DNA of 64,000 nucleotides, taken from NCBI RefSeq assembly GCF_013359935.1, contig NZ_JABMCB010000202.1, forward strand, positions 744,001 through 808,000. The letters are read 5' to 3'. Source of the DNA: Paenibacillus xylanilyticus. Lineage in GTDB: Bacteria; Bacillota; Bacilli; Paenibacillales; Paenibacillaceae. A model generated the notes under the pieces. It saw nothing but the letters and a program-made list of their open reading frames with translations, searched no databases and was not told where the DNA came from. Made by a program: the position numbers and the translations under genes. Shown here piece by piece: positions 42,610-51,657 of the stretch; positions within the stretch are counted from its first letter, which is position 1; each line of letters begins with the position of its first letter.

Positions 42610-44097
42610 TTATACAAGAACAGTGGCACCCATCAAATATTTATCCACTTCACGAGCTGCTTCGCGGCCTTCGTTGATAGCCCATACAACCAGACTTTGA
42701 CCACGACGCATGTCGCCTGCAGCAAATACTTTATCCACATTGGTATTGTACTTGCCGTAACGAGCCTTTACATTGGTACGACGATCTGTTGCAAGACCCA
42801 GCTGTTCAACCAGTGTTTGCTCCGGTCCATCAAAACCGATTGCGATCATTGCCATTTGGGCAGGGAATACGCGCTCAGTTCCAGGGATAGGCTGATAGAT
42901 CTTACGACCCGTTTCATCGACAATACGCTCAATTTGTACCGTATGCAATTCTTTGAGATTGCCCTCTTCATCACCAACAAATTTAGTTGTCATGATAGAG
43001 AATTCACGCGGATCTTGACCGAAGAGTGCTTTGGCTTCCTCTTGTGCATAATCCAGCGTATATACATTCGGGAACTGCGGCCAAGGATTATTAATGCGAT
43101 CCCGTTCCATAGGAGCCTGTGTATGTGTACCAAATTGGGTTACGGTCCGGCAACCATGACGAAGCGATGTAGCTACACAGTCAGAACCGGTATCCCCGCC
43201 ACCAATAACGATGACATCCTTGTCTTGTGCGGAGATATAGTTTCCATCTTCCAGGTTGGAGTCCAGATAACTTTTGATACTTCCATTCAGGAAGTCCATA
43301 GCGTAATGCACGCCTTTCAAGTCGCTTCCTTCAATGTTGAATTCACGCGGCTTCGTTGCACCTCCACACAGTACAACAGCATCAAACTCGTCTACCAATT
43401 GCTGCGCAGGGATATCTTTGCCAATTTCTGTATTCGTCACGAACTGAACGCCTTCCGCTTCAAGCAGGTCCACACGACGTTGAACCACTTTTTTGTCCAG
43501 TTTCATCGTAGGAATGCCATACATCAGCAAACCACCCACACGGTCCGAACGCTCATAGACAGTTACCGTATGACCGGCTTTGTTCAATTGAGCCGCAGTA
43601 GCCAGTCCGGCAGGACCAGAACCAACAACCGCTACACGTTTACCCGTACGCTTCTCCGGAGGTTGGGGAACCACCCATCCTTCTTCAAAACCTTTTTCAA
43701 TGATGGCTTCTTCAATCGTTTTGATGGTTACAGGCTGGCCAATCAGGCCAACGGTACAGGATCCTTCACACGGAGCCGGACAGACACGACCTGTAAACTC
43801 GGGAAAATTATTTGTTTTGTGCAGACGATCAAGTGCCTCTCGCCACAATCCGCGATATACAAGATTATTCCATTCCGGAATCAGGTTATGCACAGGACAG
43901 CCCGACGTTCCGCCAGTCATATCTATACCTGTATGGCAATACGGGGTACCACAATCCATGCATCGCGCACCTTGTGTTCTGAGCTCTTCTTCAGCCATAT
44001 GTTTATGAAACTCTTCCCAATCCTTAACCCGCTCAGCCGGCTCCCGGTCTGCAGGCAGCTGCCGTTTGTATTCCATAAATCCAGTAGGTGTAGACAT
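42610..44097 (-). CDS. gltD: Glutamate synthase small subunit
   Basis: 495 residues. N-terminal Fe-S cysteines in CMDCGTPYC and CPAPCEGSC, FAD site VGSGPAGLATAAQL (about 155), NADPH site GGGDTGSDCVA (about 300), C-terminal FAD block AAGDMRRGQSLVVWA. It passes electrons from NADPH to the large subunit to make glutamate from glutamine and 2-oxoglutarate. Notably no gltA/gltB large-subunit gene is adjacent; the upstream 600 bases are non-coding. GGGGG lies ten bases before the ATG. Confidence 0.94.
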   Translation of the reverse strand: MSTPTGFMEYKRQLPADREPAERVKDWEEFHKHMAEEELRTQGARCMDCGTPYCHTGIDMTGGTSGCPVHNLIPEWNNLVYRGLWREALDRLHKTNNFPEFTGRVCPAPCEGSCTVGLIGQPVTIKTIEEAIIEKGFEEGWVVPQPPEKRTGKRVAVVGSGPAGLATAAQLNKAGHTVTVYERSDRVGGLLMYGIPTMKLDKKVVQRRVDLLEAEGVQFVTNTEIGKDIPAQQLVDEFDAVVLCGGATKPREFNIEGSDLKGVHYAMDFLNGSIKSYLDSNLEDGNYISAQDKDVIVIGGGDTGSDCVATSLRHGCRTVTQFGTHTQAPMERDRINNPWPQFPNVYTLDYAQEEAKALFGQDPREFSIMTTKFVGDEEGNLKELHTVQIERIVDETGRKIYQPIPGTERVFPAQMAMIAIGFDGPEQTLVEQLGLATDRRTNVKARYGKYNTNVDKVFAAGDMRRGQSLVVWAINEGREAAREVDKYLMGATVLV

Positions 44098-44626
44098 CTT
44101 ACGTTTTCCCCCATCCGTTCTCGTCTTAATCCCTTCATTGGCATGGTTCTATATGAAATGGATTACTCATGCTGAGTTTTTGTCTATTGTATCACAAAAT
44201 CTTCTCGAAGATATTTCAATTATAGTAGCATTTCGACAACTGAATATTAAATGGATTATCCGCATAATTATTTGTATTTTATACATCATATCGTCAGGTT
44301 TACCTGTGGTCAATACCCTTATTTTGGTGCTTAAAACTGTAATCAATCGTCTGATCAAACGTTTATTATGTCGTATAAGAGCTAAAACGTCACATGAATG
44401 TAAGCTAATTTGCCATAAAAACCAAGCAATTCAGCATGTATCTTCTCCTATTTCCGAATATTAACTCGAATTTAGGGCTTTACAACGGTGAATCCCCATA
44501 ACTTTTATACTTTTTTACGAATTGGTGATAATTTTTATGTTCTTCCCTCTAATTTTCAATGCTTTAAATGTTATATTCGTGTAAACCATAGAAAATGGCA
44601 TGATGTCCGCTATTTTCACAAAAAAA
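44098..44626. other. A/T-rich intergenic region upstream of gltD
   Basis: About 530 bases with no credible gene. It holds a likely gltD promoter (minus strand TGA-TACAAT, 44186-44194) and a palindrome at 44199-44212 (ATCTTC-TC-GAAGAT) just upstream of it. I see no riboswitch. Short open frames here lack ribosome-binding sites. Confidence 0.5.
44199..44212. promoter_or_regulatory. Palindrome at the gltD promoter
   Basis: ATCTTC-TC-GAAGAT, a perfect 6-2-6 palindrome located a few bases upstream of a TGATACAAT extended -10 on the minus strand. Candidate operator; the binding protein is unknown. Confidence 0.4.
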
Positions 44627-44664
44627 AAGACGCTGTTCACGAATATTTCGTAAATCAGCGTCTT
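44627..44664 (-). terminator. Terminator after folA
   Basis: Minus strand AAGACGCTG / CAGCGTCTT stem with an inner ACGAA / TTCGT pairing and a nine-T tail. Confidence 0.88.
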
Positions 44665-44726
44665 GATCATTGAACAGATCGCAACGTATCTTCTTGGGGC
44701 TCTTTAGACTCGCCCCTTATGCAACC

Positions 44727-45215
44727 TTAGCGTTTTCGTTCATAAAACTCAAACGTATAGGCATACACATTTTTTTCATCCTGTTCGCCTTCAATGTGCT
44801 CTGTTAGCTCCCATTCCGACCAATCCAATTCCGGGAAAAAGGTATCTCCCTCGAACTCCTCATGGATTTTGGTAACGACCAGACGATCTGCTAAAGGGAG
44901 AAACTCACGATATACCTGGGAACCGCCGATCACACATAGTTCATCGCCCTTGGTCGCTTCAAGCCCCTCTTCAATGGTATGCACCACTTCAGCCTGCTCC
45001 ACCTTGTAGTTCAGATCTCTGGTGATCACAATATTCCGCCGTTGCGGGAGCGGCTTACCGCCAAAGGATTCCCACGTATTACGACCCATAATAATCGTTT
45101 TGTTCAACGTGCGTTGTTTAAAAAAAGCCATATCTTTGGGCAGACGCCATGGAATCGAATTGTTTAAACCAATAACACCGTTCTCGCCCATAGCCCATAC
45201 AAGTTCAATACTCAA
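44727..45215 (-). CDS. folA: Dihydrofolate reductase
   Basis: 162 residues. Substrate-loop segment WAMGENGVIGLNNSIPWRLPKDMAFF (residues 8-33) with the catalytic acidic/Trp region, NADPH-binding MGRNTWESFGGKPLPQRRNIV, and VIGGSQVYREFLPLADRL. It reduces dihydrofolate produced by the adjacent thymidylate synthase. The start is 27 bases after the thyA stop, so thyA-folA are one operon, the usual Bacillus order. Confidence 0.95.
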   Translation of the reverse strand: MSIELVWAMGENGVIGLNNSIPWRLPKDMAFFKQRTLNKTIIMGRNTWESFGGKPLPQRRNIVITRDLNYKVEQAEVVHTIEEGLEATKGDELCVIGGSQVYREFLPLADRLVVTKIHEEFEGDTFFPELDWSEWELTEHIEGEQDEKNVYAYTFEFYERKR

Positions 45216-45242
45216 ATGCTACACTCCTTCTTTCAAGTCTGC

Positions 45243-46037
45243 TTATACTGCAATTGGAGCTTTGATGCCCGGATGATGCTGGTAGTTTTCAAACTCAAAG
45301 TCTTCAAACTTGTAATCGAAAATGGAATCGGGCTTACGTTTAATGATCAACTTAGGCAAAGCATAAGGTTCACGCTCAAGCTGTGTTTTCACCTGTTCCA
45401 CATGGTTGGAATAGATGTGTACATCCCCGCCTGACCAGATGAAATCACCCACCTCAAGGTCACATTGTTGGGCAATCATATGTGTCAGCAAGGCGTAGCT
45501 CGCAATGTTAAACGGCAGTCCAAGGAATGTATCCACGGAACGCATGGTTAGCATACAGGATAATTTACCCTCCGCCACATAAAACTGAAACGCAAAATGG
45601 CATGGGGGAAGCTTCATGTTGTTGATTTCTGCCACATTCCATGCACTTACGAGATGACGGCGTGAATCCGGGTTATTTTTGATTGAATCAATAACTGCTG
45701 CGATTTGATCAATTTTCTCTCCATTGGGTGCTTCCCATGTTCTCCACTGTGAACCGTAAACGGGGCCCAGATCGCCGTTTTCATCGGCCCAATCGTCCCA
45801 GATCTTGACTCCGTTTTCTTTCAAGTAAGCAATATTCGTATCCCCACTCAAAAACCATAACAGTTCATGAATGACTGATTTTAGATGAATTCGTTTGGTT
45901 GTAACCAAAGGAAATCCTTCCGAAAGATCATAACGGAGTTGTCTGCCGAAGACAGATTGAGTTCCGGTTCCGGTACGATCTCCTTTGTGCACACCATTGT
46001 TCAGGATATCCTGTAATAAATCGAGATAGTTTTTCAC
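45243..46037 (-). CDS. thyA: Thymidylate synthase
   Basis: 264 residues, exactly the length of E. coli ThyA. RTGTGT (phosphate loop, about 21-26), catalytic Cys in LPPCHFAFQFYV, DVHIYSNHVEQ near the C-terminus. It makes dTMP from dUMP using methylene-THF. The GTG at 46037 has GGGGGAG seven bases upstream and gives the canonical N-terminus (MKNYLDLLQD); the frame extends 15 codons further upstream without a site. The leader contains a possible two-state hairpin. Confidence 0.94.
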   Translation of the reverse strand: MKNYLDLLQDILNNGVHKGDRTGTGTQSVFGRQLRYDLSEGFPLVTTKRIHLKSVIHELLWFLSGDTNIAYLKENGVKIWDDWADENGDLGPVYGSQWRTWEAPNGEKIDQIAAVIDSIKNNPDSRRHLVSAWNVAEINNMKLPPCHFAFQFYVAEGKLSCMLTMRSVDTFLGLPFNIASYALLTHMIAQQCDLEVGDFIWSGGDVHIYSNHVEQVKTQLEREPYALPKLIIKRKPDSIFDYKFEDFEFENYQHHPGIKAPIAV

Positions 46038-46108
46038 GTTGTACTCCCCCACTAAGATATCTTTTAATTTCATTCCATACAAAAACTAAATAAACAGAAA
46101 ATACTCGC

Positions 46109-46167
46109 TGTGACCGAGTTCTGCTGACTTACATTGCTTAAAAACAATGCCCCTCCATTGGGTCACA
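46109..46167 (-). promoter_or_regulatory. Structured 5' leader of thyA-folA
   Basis: On the minus strand TGTGACC (46167-46161) can pair with GGTCACA (46115-46109), enclosing three pentamers: CAATG (46160-46156), CATTG (46149-46145) and CAATG (46136-46132). The central CATTG can pair with either CAATG but not both, giving two exclusive hairpins. An extended -10 (TGG-TACACT) lies upstream near 46190. I do not recognise a known riboswitch. Confidence 0.5.
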
Positions 46168-46249
46168 ACCTGTTTTATACGTTGTTATAGTGTACCATAT
46201 TGATCTTCTTATTGCATGATCCTTGTTTGAACAATATCTGCATATAAAA

Positions 46250-46287
46250 AAGGGACAGATAACGCTGTAACACGTTATCTGTCCCTT
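46250..46287 (-). terminator. Terminator of the pdh operon
   Basis: 15-bp perfect stem AAGGGACAGATAACG / CGTTATCTGTCCCTT with a T-rich tail, 43 bases past the lpd stop. Confidence 0.9.
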
Positions 46288-46329
46288 CGTATACGTATAA
46301 TGCCGGACGAATCCGAGGCTTAGACGATA

Positions 46330-47745
46330 TTAGCGGGAAATGATGTGGATCGGGTGACCCATAACCAGTTCCGCAGCTTCCATCACGATTTCGCCCAAAG
46401 TTGGGTGAGCGTGAATAGTCAGAGCCAGATCTTCCAAAGTAGCGCCCATTTCGATTGCAAGGCCAAGCTCAGCAATCAGGTTGGAAGCTTCCAGACCAAC
46501 GATTTGGCAACCAAGTACAAGGCCGCTTTCTTCGTCAGCAACGATTTTCACGAAACCTTCAGCATGGTTCAAAGATACAGCACGGCCATTACCCGCGTAA
46601 GGGAATTTACCAGCTTTTACTTTGTAGCCTTTTTCTTTGGCTTCTTTTTCTGTGTAACCTACGCTGGAGCACTCAGGGTCTGTGAACACAACTGCAGGCA
46701 TACATTTGTAGTCAACTACAGACGGTTGTCCTGCGATCGCTTCAGCAGCCACTTTACCTTCATAAGAAGCTTTGTGGGCAAGTGCCAAACCGGATACGAT
46801 GTCACCGATTGCGAAGATATGCGGGATGCTGGTACGACCTTGGTGGTCAACTTTAACGAATCCACGCTCGTCAACGTCAACACCGATCATGTCAAGACCA
46901 AGCTCACCGTCCGTATTTGGACGACGTCCAACAGTAACGAGCAGGTAATCTGCAGTTACTTCTTTGGACTCACCATTTACGGAATATTTAACAGTTACAT
47001 CTTTGTCCGTTTGCTCAGCACTTTCAGCTTTTGCACCCGTTACGATTTCGATGCCTGTTTTCTTCATGTTTTTAGCCACAAGGCTAGTCATGTCTTTATC
47101 GAATCCTGGCAGTACAGTATCCAAACCTTCAATGATGGTTACTTTTGCACCGAATTTGGAATACATTTGACCAAGCTCAGCACCGATATAACCGCCACCG
47201 ATAACGATCAGGCTTTTCGGTACTTCAGGCAGGTTCAATGCTTCTGTCGAAGACAGAATGCGTCCGCCAAACGGGAAAGGTTTCAGTTCGATTGGACGGG
47301 AACCTGTTGCAATGATTGCATTTTTGAATTTGTAACGCGGAGATTCGTGATCGTTGAATACACGCGCTTCGTTTTCGTTGATGAACATGCACTCACCGTT
47401 GAAAACTTCAACTTTGTTGCCTTTGAGCAAACCAGCTACACCGCCAGTCATTTTCTTAACAACGCCGTTTTTGAATTCTTGAGTTTTGCCGAAATCCACT
47501 TTTACGTTCTCAGCGGAGATACCGAATGCGTCGCCGTGAAGAGCATTCTCATATTGATGTGCAGCCGAGATCAGGGCTTTGGATGGGATACATCCGCGGT
47601 TCAAACATACGCCGCCAAGCTCGGATTTGTCTACGATCAATACGCTTTGGCCCAGTTGAGCAGCGCGGATGGCAGCTACATAGCCGCCAGGACCTGCACC
47701 AATTACTAATGTGTCGATATTGAGAGAAGCGTCGCCTACTACCAT
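46330..47745 (-). CDS. pdhD: Dihydrolipoyl dehydrogenase (E3)
   Basis: 471 residues. FAD site VIGAGPGGYVAAIRAAQ (about 15), redox disulfide GGVCLNRGCIPSK (about 45), NAD site VIGGGYIGAELGQMY (about 182), second FAD block FAIGDIV, and the C-terminal active-site His-Glu in HAHPTLGE. It reoxidises the lipoyl group of E2 with NAD+. No lipoyl domain is fused. Three bases separate it from the E2 gene, and it closes the pdhABCD operon. Confidence 0.95.
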   Translation of the reverse strand: MVVGDASLNIDTLVIGAGPGGYVAAIRAAQLGQSVLIVDKSELGGVCLNRGCIPSKALISAAHQYENALHGDAFGISAENVKVDFGKTQEFKNGVVKKMTGGVAGLLKGNKVEVFNGECMFINENEARVFNDHESPRYKFKNAIIATGSRPIELKPFPFGGRILSSTEALNLPEVPKSLIVIGGGYIGAELGQMYSKFGAKVTIIEGLDTVLPGFDKDMTSLVAKNMKKTGIEIVTGAKAESAEQTDKDVTVKYSVNGESKEVTADYLLVTVGRRPNTDGELGLDMIGVDVDERGFVKVDHQGRTSIPHIFAIGDIVSGLALAHKASYEGKVAAEAIAGQPSVVDYKCMPAVVFTDPECSSVGYTEKEAKEKGYKVKAGKFPYAGNGRAVSLNHAEGFVKIVADEESGLVLGCQIVGLEASNLIAELGLAIEMGATLEDLALTIHAHPTLGEIVMEAAELVMGHPIHIISR

Positions 47746-47748
47746 ATC

Positions 47749-49071
47749 TTACACCTCCATAACAAGCAGCTCAGGGTTAGCGAGCAGCTGTTTAATGTAG
47801 TTCATAAAGTTTTGTGCTGTTGCGCCATCGATGATACGGTGGTCGAAGCTCAGGGAAAGAGCCATTACAGGTGCTGCAACAACTTCGCCGTTTTTGATAA
47901 CCGCTTTTTCGCTGATGCGTCCAGTTCCGAGAATAGCAACTTCAGGGAAGTTGATGATCGGAGTGAAGAACATACCGCCTGCAGAACCGATGTTACTGAT
48001 GGAGATTGTGCTTCCTCTCATTTCGTTAGCACTCAATTTGCCGTCGCGGCCACGAGCTGCCAGATCACGGATGGAATCAGCAATCATCCAGATGGATTTA
48101 CGATCAGCATCTTTGATAACAGGAACGATCAAGCCGTTGTCTGTATCTGTAGCGATACCGATGTTGTAGTATTTTTTGTAAACAATTTCGTTAGCTTCTT
48201 CATCGATCATAGCGTTCAAAGCAGGGAATTGACGGGAAGCTGCTACCAATGCTTTAACGATGAATGGCAGATAAGTTACTTTTGTTCCTTTTTTCTCTGC
48301 AATTGGTTTCATGCGAGTACGGAAAGCAACCAGTTCAGTTACGTCCACTTCGTCCATGATTGTAACGTGAGGTGCAGTGTAAGCCGATTTAACCATTGCA
48401 TTGGAGATCGCTTTACGGATACCTTTGAATGGTACGCGTTCTTCTTCAAGGCGTTGATCAGCTGAAGCTGCTGCCGGTGCTGCGGATTTTTTCTCTTCTT
48501 GAGCCGGAGCTGCGGAAGAAGCCGCTGCGGATTGGCCGCCACCATTTTTGAAGGATTCCACATCTTCTTTGGTTACTTTACCGTTGTTGCCAGTGCCGTT
48601 AACCTGAGCGATGTCTACGCCTTGTTCGCGAGCAAATTTGCGCACGCTTGGTGTTGCCAAAACGTCTTTGGCAGGTACTGCCGGAACGCTGTTGTTGCCG
48701 CCTTCTTTGGCTGCATCGGAGCTGGATGCTGCTGCAGAAGAACCGCTTGTATCAGCTCCACCTTGAGCTGCGTCTTTTTCTTGCTCGCCTTGATCGCCAG
48801 CTGGAGCGTCTTCTTGCTCTGGAAGCTCGCCTTCAGCATCGATAACAGCAACAACTTCGCCTACATGGCAAACTTGACCATCTTTTGCGAACACTTCTGT
48901 TACTGTTCCGTTTACCGGACAAGGTACTTCTACAACCGCTTTGTCGTTCTGTACTTCCATGATGATATCGTCGTCAGTTACTTTATCACCGACTTTGATA
49001 TGCATTTTGATGATTTCGCCTTCGTGCAGGCCTTCGCCCAGTTCAGGGAATTTGTATTCAAATTTAGCCAA
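47749..49071 (-). CDS. pdhC: Pyruvate dehydrogenase E2, dihydrolipoamide acetyltransferase
   Basis: 440 residues. One lipoyl domain (about 1-80) with the modified Lys in QNDKAVVEVP, an acidic/Ala linker, a peripheral-subunit-binding domain (ATPSVRKFAREQGVDI, near 120-155), a second Ala/Lys linker and the catalytic domain ending in DHRIIDGATAQNFM (catalytic His and Asp). Single-lipoyl architecture as in other bacilli. The TTG start at 49071 has AAGGAGG eight bases upstream; the longer frame adds 18 residues that do not fit the family. Confidence 0.95.
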   Translation of the reverse strand: MAKFEYKFPELGEGLHEGEIIKMHIKVGDKVTDDDIIMEVQNDKAVVEVPCPVNGTVTEVFAKDGQVCHVGEVVAVIDAEGELPEQEDAPAGDQGEQEKDAAQGGADTSGSSAAASSSDAAKEGGNNSVPAVPAKDVLATPSVRKFAREQGVDIAQVNGTGNNGKVTKEDVESFKNGGGQSAAASSAAPAQEEKKSAAPAAASADQRLEEERVPFKGIRKAISNAMVKSAYTAPHVTIMDEVDVTELVAFRTRMKPIAEKKGTKVTYLPFIVKALVAASRQFPALNAMIDEEANEIVYKKYYNIGIATDTDNGLIVPVIKDADRKSIWMIADSIRDLAARGRDGKLSANEMRGSTISISNIGSAGGMFFTPIINFPEVAILGTGRISEKAVIKNGEVVAAPVMALSLSFDHRIIDGATAQNFMNYIKQLLANPELLVMEV

Positions 49072-49124
49072 CTGAAAAACCTCCTTGATTATCTGCTCAA
49101 TCCTGAAAACAACCCTTAACTCCA

Positions 49125-49186
49125 TGAAAACAACCGTTACTGCTAAAGCAAATAACTGTTACTTAAGGGGCTAATGGCTGTTTTCA
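49125..49186 (-). other. Intercistronic hairpin between pdhB and pdhC
   Basis: On the minus strand TGAAAACAGCC pairs with GGTTGTTTTCA (11 bp, one G-U). A second copy of the distal arm (GGTTGTTTTCA) lies 21 bases further downstream at 49104-49114. No U tract follows, so processing, mRNA stability or partial attenuation is more likely than termination. The pdhB-pdhC gap is 180 bases. Confidence 0.5.
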
Positions 49187-49251
49187 GTGCAGCTTGCGCT
49201 GCGGTGTGAATCACCATACTGCGCCTTGCGGCATGTCAGATGATTGAATTA

Positions 49252-50229
49252 TTAAAATTCTACGACTTTCTTAACCGCAGCAACGATGCGTGCTGGGTTA
49301 GGAAGCCATGTATCTTCGATTTGTGCGAATGGATATACAGTATCCGGACCAGCTACACGCAGAACCGGAGCTTCCAAGTGCAGGATCGCTTTTTCATTGA
49401 TTTGGGCAATGACTTCAGCTGCAACCCCTGCGCTCTTCTGAGCTTCCTGTACAACAATTGCACGATTGGTTTTCTTAATGGAAGCAACGATGGTATCAAT
49501 ATCGATCGGGCTAACCGTACGAAGGTCGATAACTTCAACGTTAATTCCTTGTTTTTCAAGCTCTTCTGCTGCTTTCACAGAAGTGTGAACCATCATACCG
49601 TAAGTAACGATGGTTACATCAGAACCTTCACGAACAACGTTCGCTTTACCCAGTTCTACAGTGTAATCTTCTTCAGGCACTTCTGCACGGAAAGCATGGT
49701 ACAGGTTCAGGTGCTCCATGAAGAATACAGGGTCGTTGTCGCGAATCGAAGCGATCATCAGACCTTTTGCATCGTAAGGGTTGGAAGGAATAACAACTTT
49801 GATACCTGGAGTTTGCGCAAGCAGACCTTCCAGGGCATCTGTGTGCAATTCTGCCGCTTTTACACCGCCACCGAATGGTGTACGGAATACGATTGGAGAA
49901 TTGTATTTACCACCAGAACGGTAACGCATACGAGCTGCTTGAACTACCATTTGGTCGAGTGCTTCAAAGATAAAACCAACGAACTGGATTTCGGCAACTG
50001 GACGGAAGCCTTGTACACCAAGACCTACAGCCAGACCACCAATAGCGGATTCAGCAAGTGGTGTATCAAATACACGCTCTTCGCCAAATTCTTTTTGGAG
50101 ACCTTCCGTTACACGGAAAACGCCACCTACATTACCTACGTCTTCACCGAAAAGCAGAACGTTAGGATCGCGTTTCAATTCAACGCGAAGCGCATCACGG
50201 ATTGCTTCTTTCATGTTCATTTGTGCCAT
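49252..50229 (-). CDS. pdhB: Pyruvate dehydrogenase E1 component, beta subunit
   Basis: 325 residues, identical in length to B. subtilis PdhB and starting MAQMNMKEAIRDALR. Transketolase-like fold with LLFGEDVGNVGGVFR (TPP-facing Glu), RVFDTPLAESAIGG and the C-terminal transketolase domain (VIDLRTVSPIDIDTI, RAIVVQEA). It works with E1 alpha to decarboxylate pyruvate and acetylate the E2 lipoyl arm. The ATG at 50229 is chosen on family length; GGAGG lies 11 bases upstream. Confidence 0.95.
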   Translation of the reverse strand: MAQMNMKEAIRDALRVELKRDPNVLLFGEDVGNVGGVFRVTEGLQKEFGEERVFDTPLAESAIGGLAVGLGVQGFRPVAEIQFVGFIFEALDQMVVQAARMRYRSGGKYNSPIVFRTPFGGGVKAAELHTDALEGLLAQTPGIKVVIPSNPYDAKGLMIASIRDNDPVFFMEHLNLYHAFRAEVPEEDYTVELGKANVVREGSDVTIVTYGMMVHTSVKAAEELEKQGINVEVIDLRTVSPIDIDTIVASIKKTNRAIVVQEAQKSAGVAAEVIAQINEKAILHLEAPVLRVAGPDTVYPFAQIEDTWLPNPARIVAAVKKVVEF

Positions 50230-50334
50230 TTGCTTCATTTCCTCCTTAAACATTGACAGTTCACATTTGAATTCATACATGTATACCGAGACCCCGGAAT
50301 CCGTCCCGGATGTTTATGCTTTATCGGAAAAAAC

Positions 50335-51402
50335 TTATTGGAAATCAGCTTTTTGCTCTTCCAAGTGCTTAGGCGTTTGCTCGAACATGCTGTCGATCAA
50401 GCCTGGAATTGTCATTTTCTCGGTTTTTTCCGCTTTTTTGATCTCTTCGTTCACTTTAGCTTTTGCTTCTTCTTTCACACGTGCTGTATCTTCTTCAGTC
50501 CACAGACCTTTTTTCTCCAGATATTTAGCAAAACGTGCGATTGGATCTTTTGCATTCCATTCTGCCTCTTCTTCTTTTGTACGATATTTGGAAGCATCGT
50601 CAGAAAGGGAGTGAGGACGGAAACGGTAAGTAACAGCTTCGATCAGAGTTGCGCCTTCGCCATTACGACCGCGTTCAGCAGCTTCCTGAACAGCTTTGAT
50701 AACTGCGAAGATATCCATACCGTCAACTTTAACACCTTTGATTCCTGCTGCTACCGCTTTATGAGCGATGGACAGAGCTGCCGTTTGTTTGGCAAAAGGA
50801 GTTGTGATGGCATAACCATTGTTCTGTACGAAGAAGATAACAGGCAGCTTGTAAACACCAGCATAGTTCAGACCTTCATAGAAGTCACCTTCGGAAGAAC
50901 CGCCATCACCTGTGTAAGTAATAACAACTTGTTTTTGTTTCTTCAATTTGTAACCCATAGCAATACCCATTGCGTGCAGAATTTGTGCACCAATGATGAT
51001 TTGCGGCATCAATACATTAACGCCATCCGGAATTTGTCCACCATGTTGGTGACCACGGGAGTACAAGAATGCTTGATAAAGAGGAAGTCCGTGCCACACG
51101 AGTTGCGGAATGTCGCGATAGCCTGGAGCAATAAAGTCTTCTTTCTCAAGTGCAAACTCACTACCAACCATTGTTGCTTCTTGTCCAGATACTGGAGCAT
51201 AGAAACCAAGACGACCTTGACGGCCCAGGTTTACTGCACGGTCATCCCAAGTACGGGTAAATACCATGCGGTACATAATTTCTTTTAATTGATCGTCGGA
51301 AAGTTTAGGCATCATGTCTTTGTTTACAATTTCGCCGTCAGGAGACAGCACGGACAGAGCTTCTACATCCTCCGTATACACTTCATAAGGAACCTTGCTC
51401 AT
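50335..51402 (-). CDS. pdhA: Pyruvate dehydrogenase E1 component, alpha subunit
   Basis: 355 residues. The TPP-binding motif GDGGSSEGDFYEGLN...NN is near residues 165-195, with active-site loop residues in RFRPHSLSDDASKYR (the phosphorylation-loop region of the eukaryotic enzyme). ATG at 51402 follows AGGTGA. First gene of pdhABCD, behind a strong sigma-A promoter at 51458-51487. Confidence 0.95.
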   Translation of the reverse strand: MSKVPYEVYTEDVEALSVLSPDGEIVNKDMMPKLSDDQLKEIMYRMVFTRTWDDRAVNLGRQGRLGFYAPVSGQEATMVGSEFALEKEDFIAPGYRDIPQLVWHGLPLYQAFLYSRGHQHGGQIPDGVNVLMPQIIIGAQILHAMGIAMGYKLKKQKQVVITYTGDGGSSEGDFYEGLNYAGVYKLPVIFFVQNNGYAITTPFAKQTAALSIAHKAVAAGIKGVKVDGMDIFAVIKAVQEAAERGRNGEGATLIEAVTYRFRPHSLSDDASKYRTKEEEAEWNAKDPIARFAKYLEKKGLWTEEDTARVKEEAKAKVNEEIKKAEKTEKMTIPGLIDSMFEQTPKHLEEQKADFQ

Positions 51403-51457
51403 TTTTTTCTTCACCTCAACAAAAAATTTGAATATCAAGTTCCGCTGTTATAATATT

Positions 51458-51487
51458 ATTATACACCTGTTTCACTGCATACGTCAA
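51458..51487 (-). promoter_or_regulatory. Sigma-A promoter of the pdh operon
   Basis: Minus strand TTGACG, 18 bases, TATAAT, 56 bases upstream of the pdhA start. Confidence 0.8.
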
Positions 51488-51657
51488 AGATATCCGTAAT
51501 TTTTTTATGTTTCCTTCCGGATTGTATGTATAACAGGGGCTTAATATTGGTATAACAGCATAATACATGATTGCGTGTTTGACCTATCCCCGCACAAGGT
51601 TAATCTTACCGTATTGCGCGGACGAATGCAAAAATAAACCGAGAAAGGTGACGTTTT

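Noticed and set aside
42697..44175. 492-codon open frame antisense to gltD
   Set aside because: The opposite strand encodes complete GltD; the antisense product is Cys/Thr/Arg-rich and unlike any protein.
46345..47709. 454-codon open frame antisense to the dihydrolipoyl dehydrogenase gene
   Set aside because: Created by codon usage of the real gene; no start signal and unnatural composition. The same applies to the antisense frames over pdhA, pdhB and pdhC.
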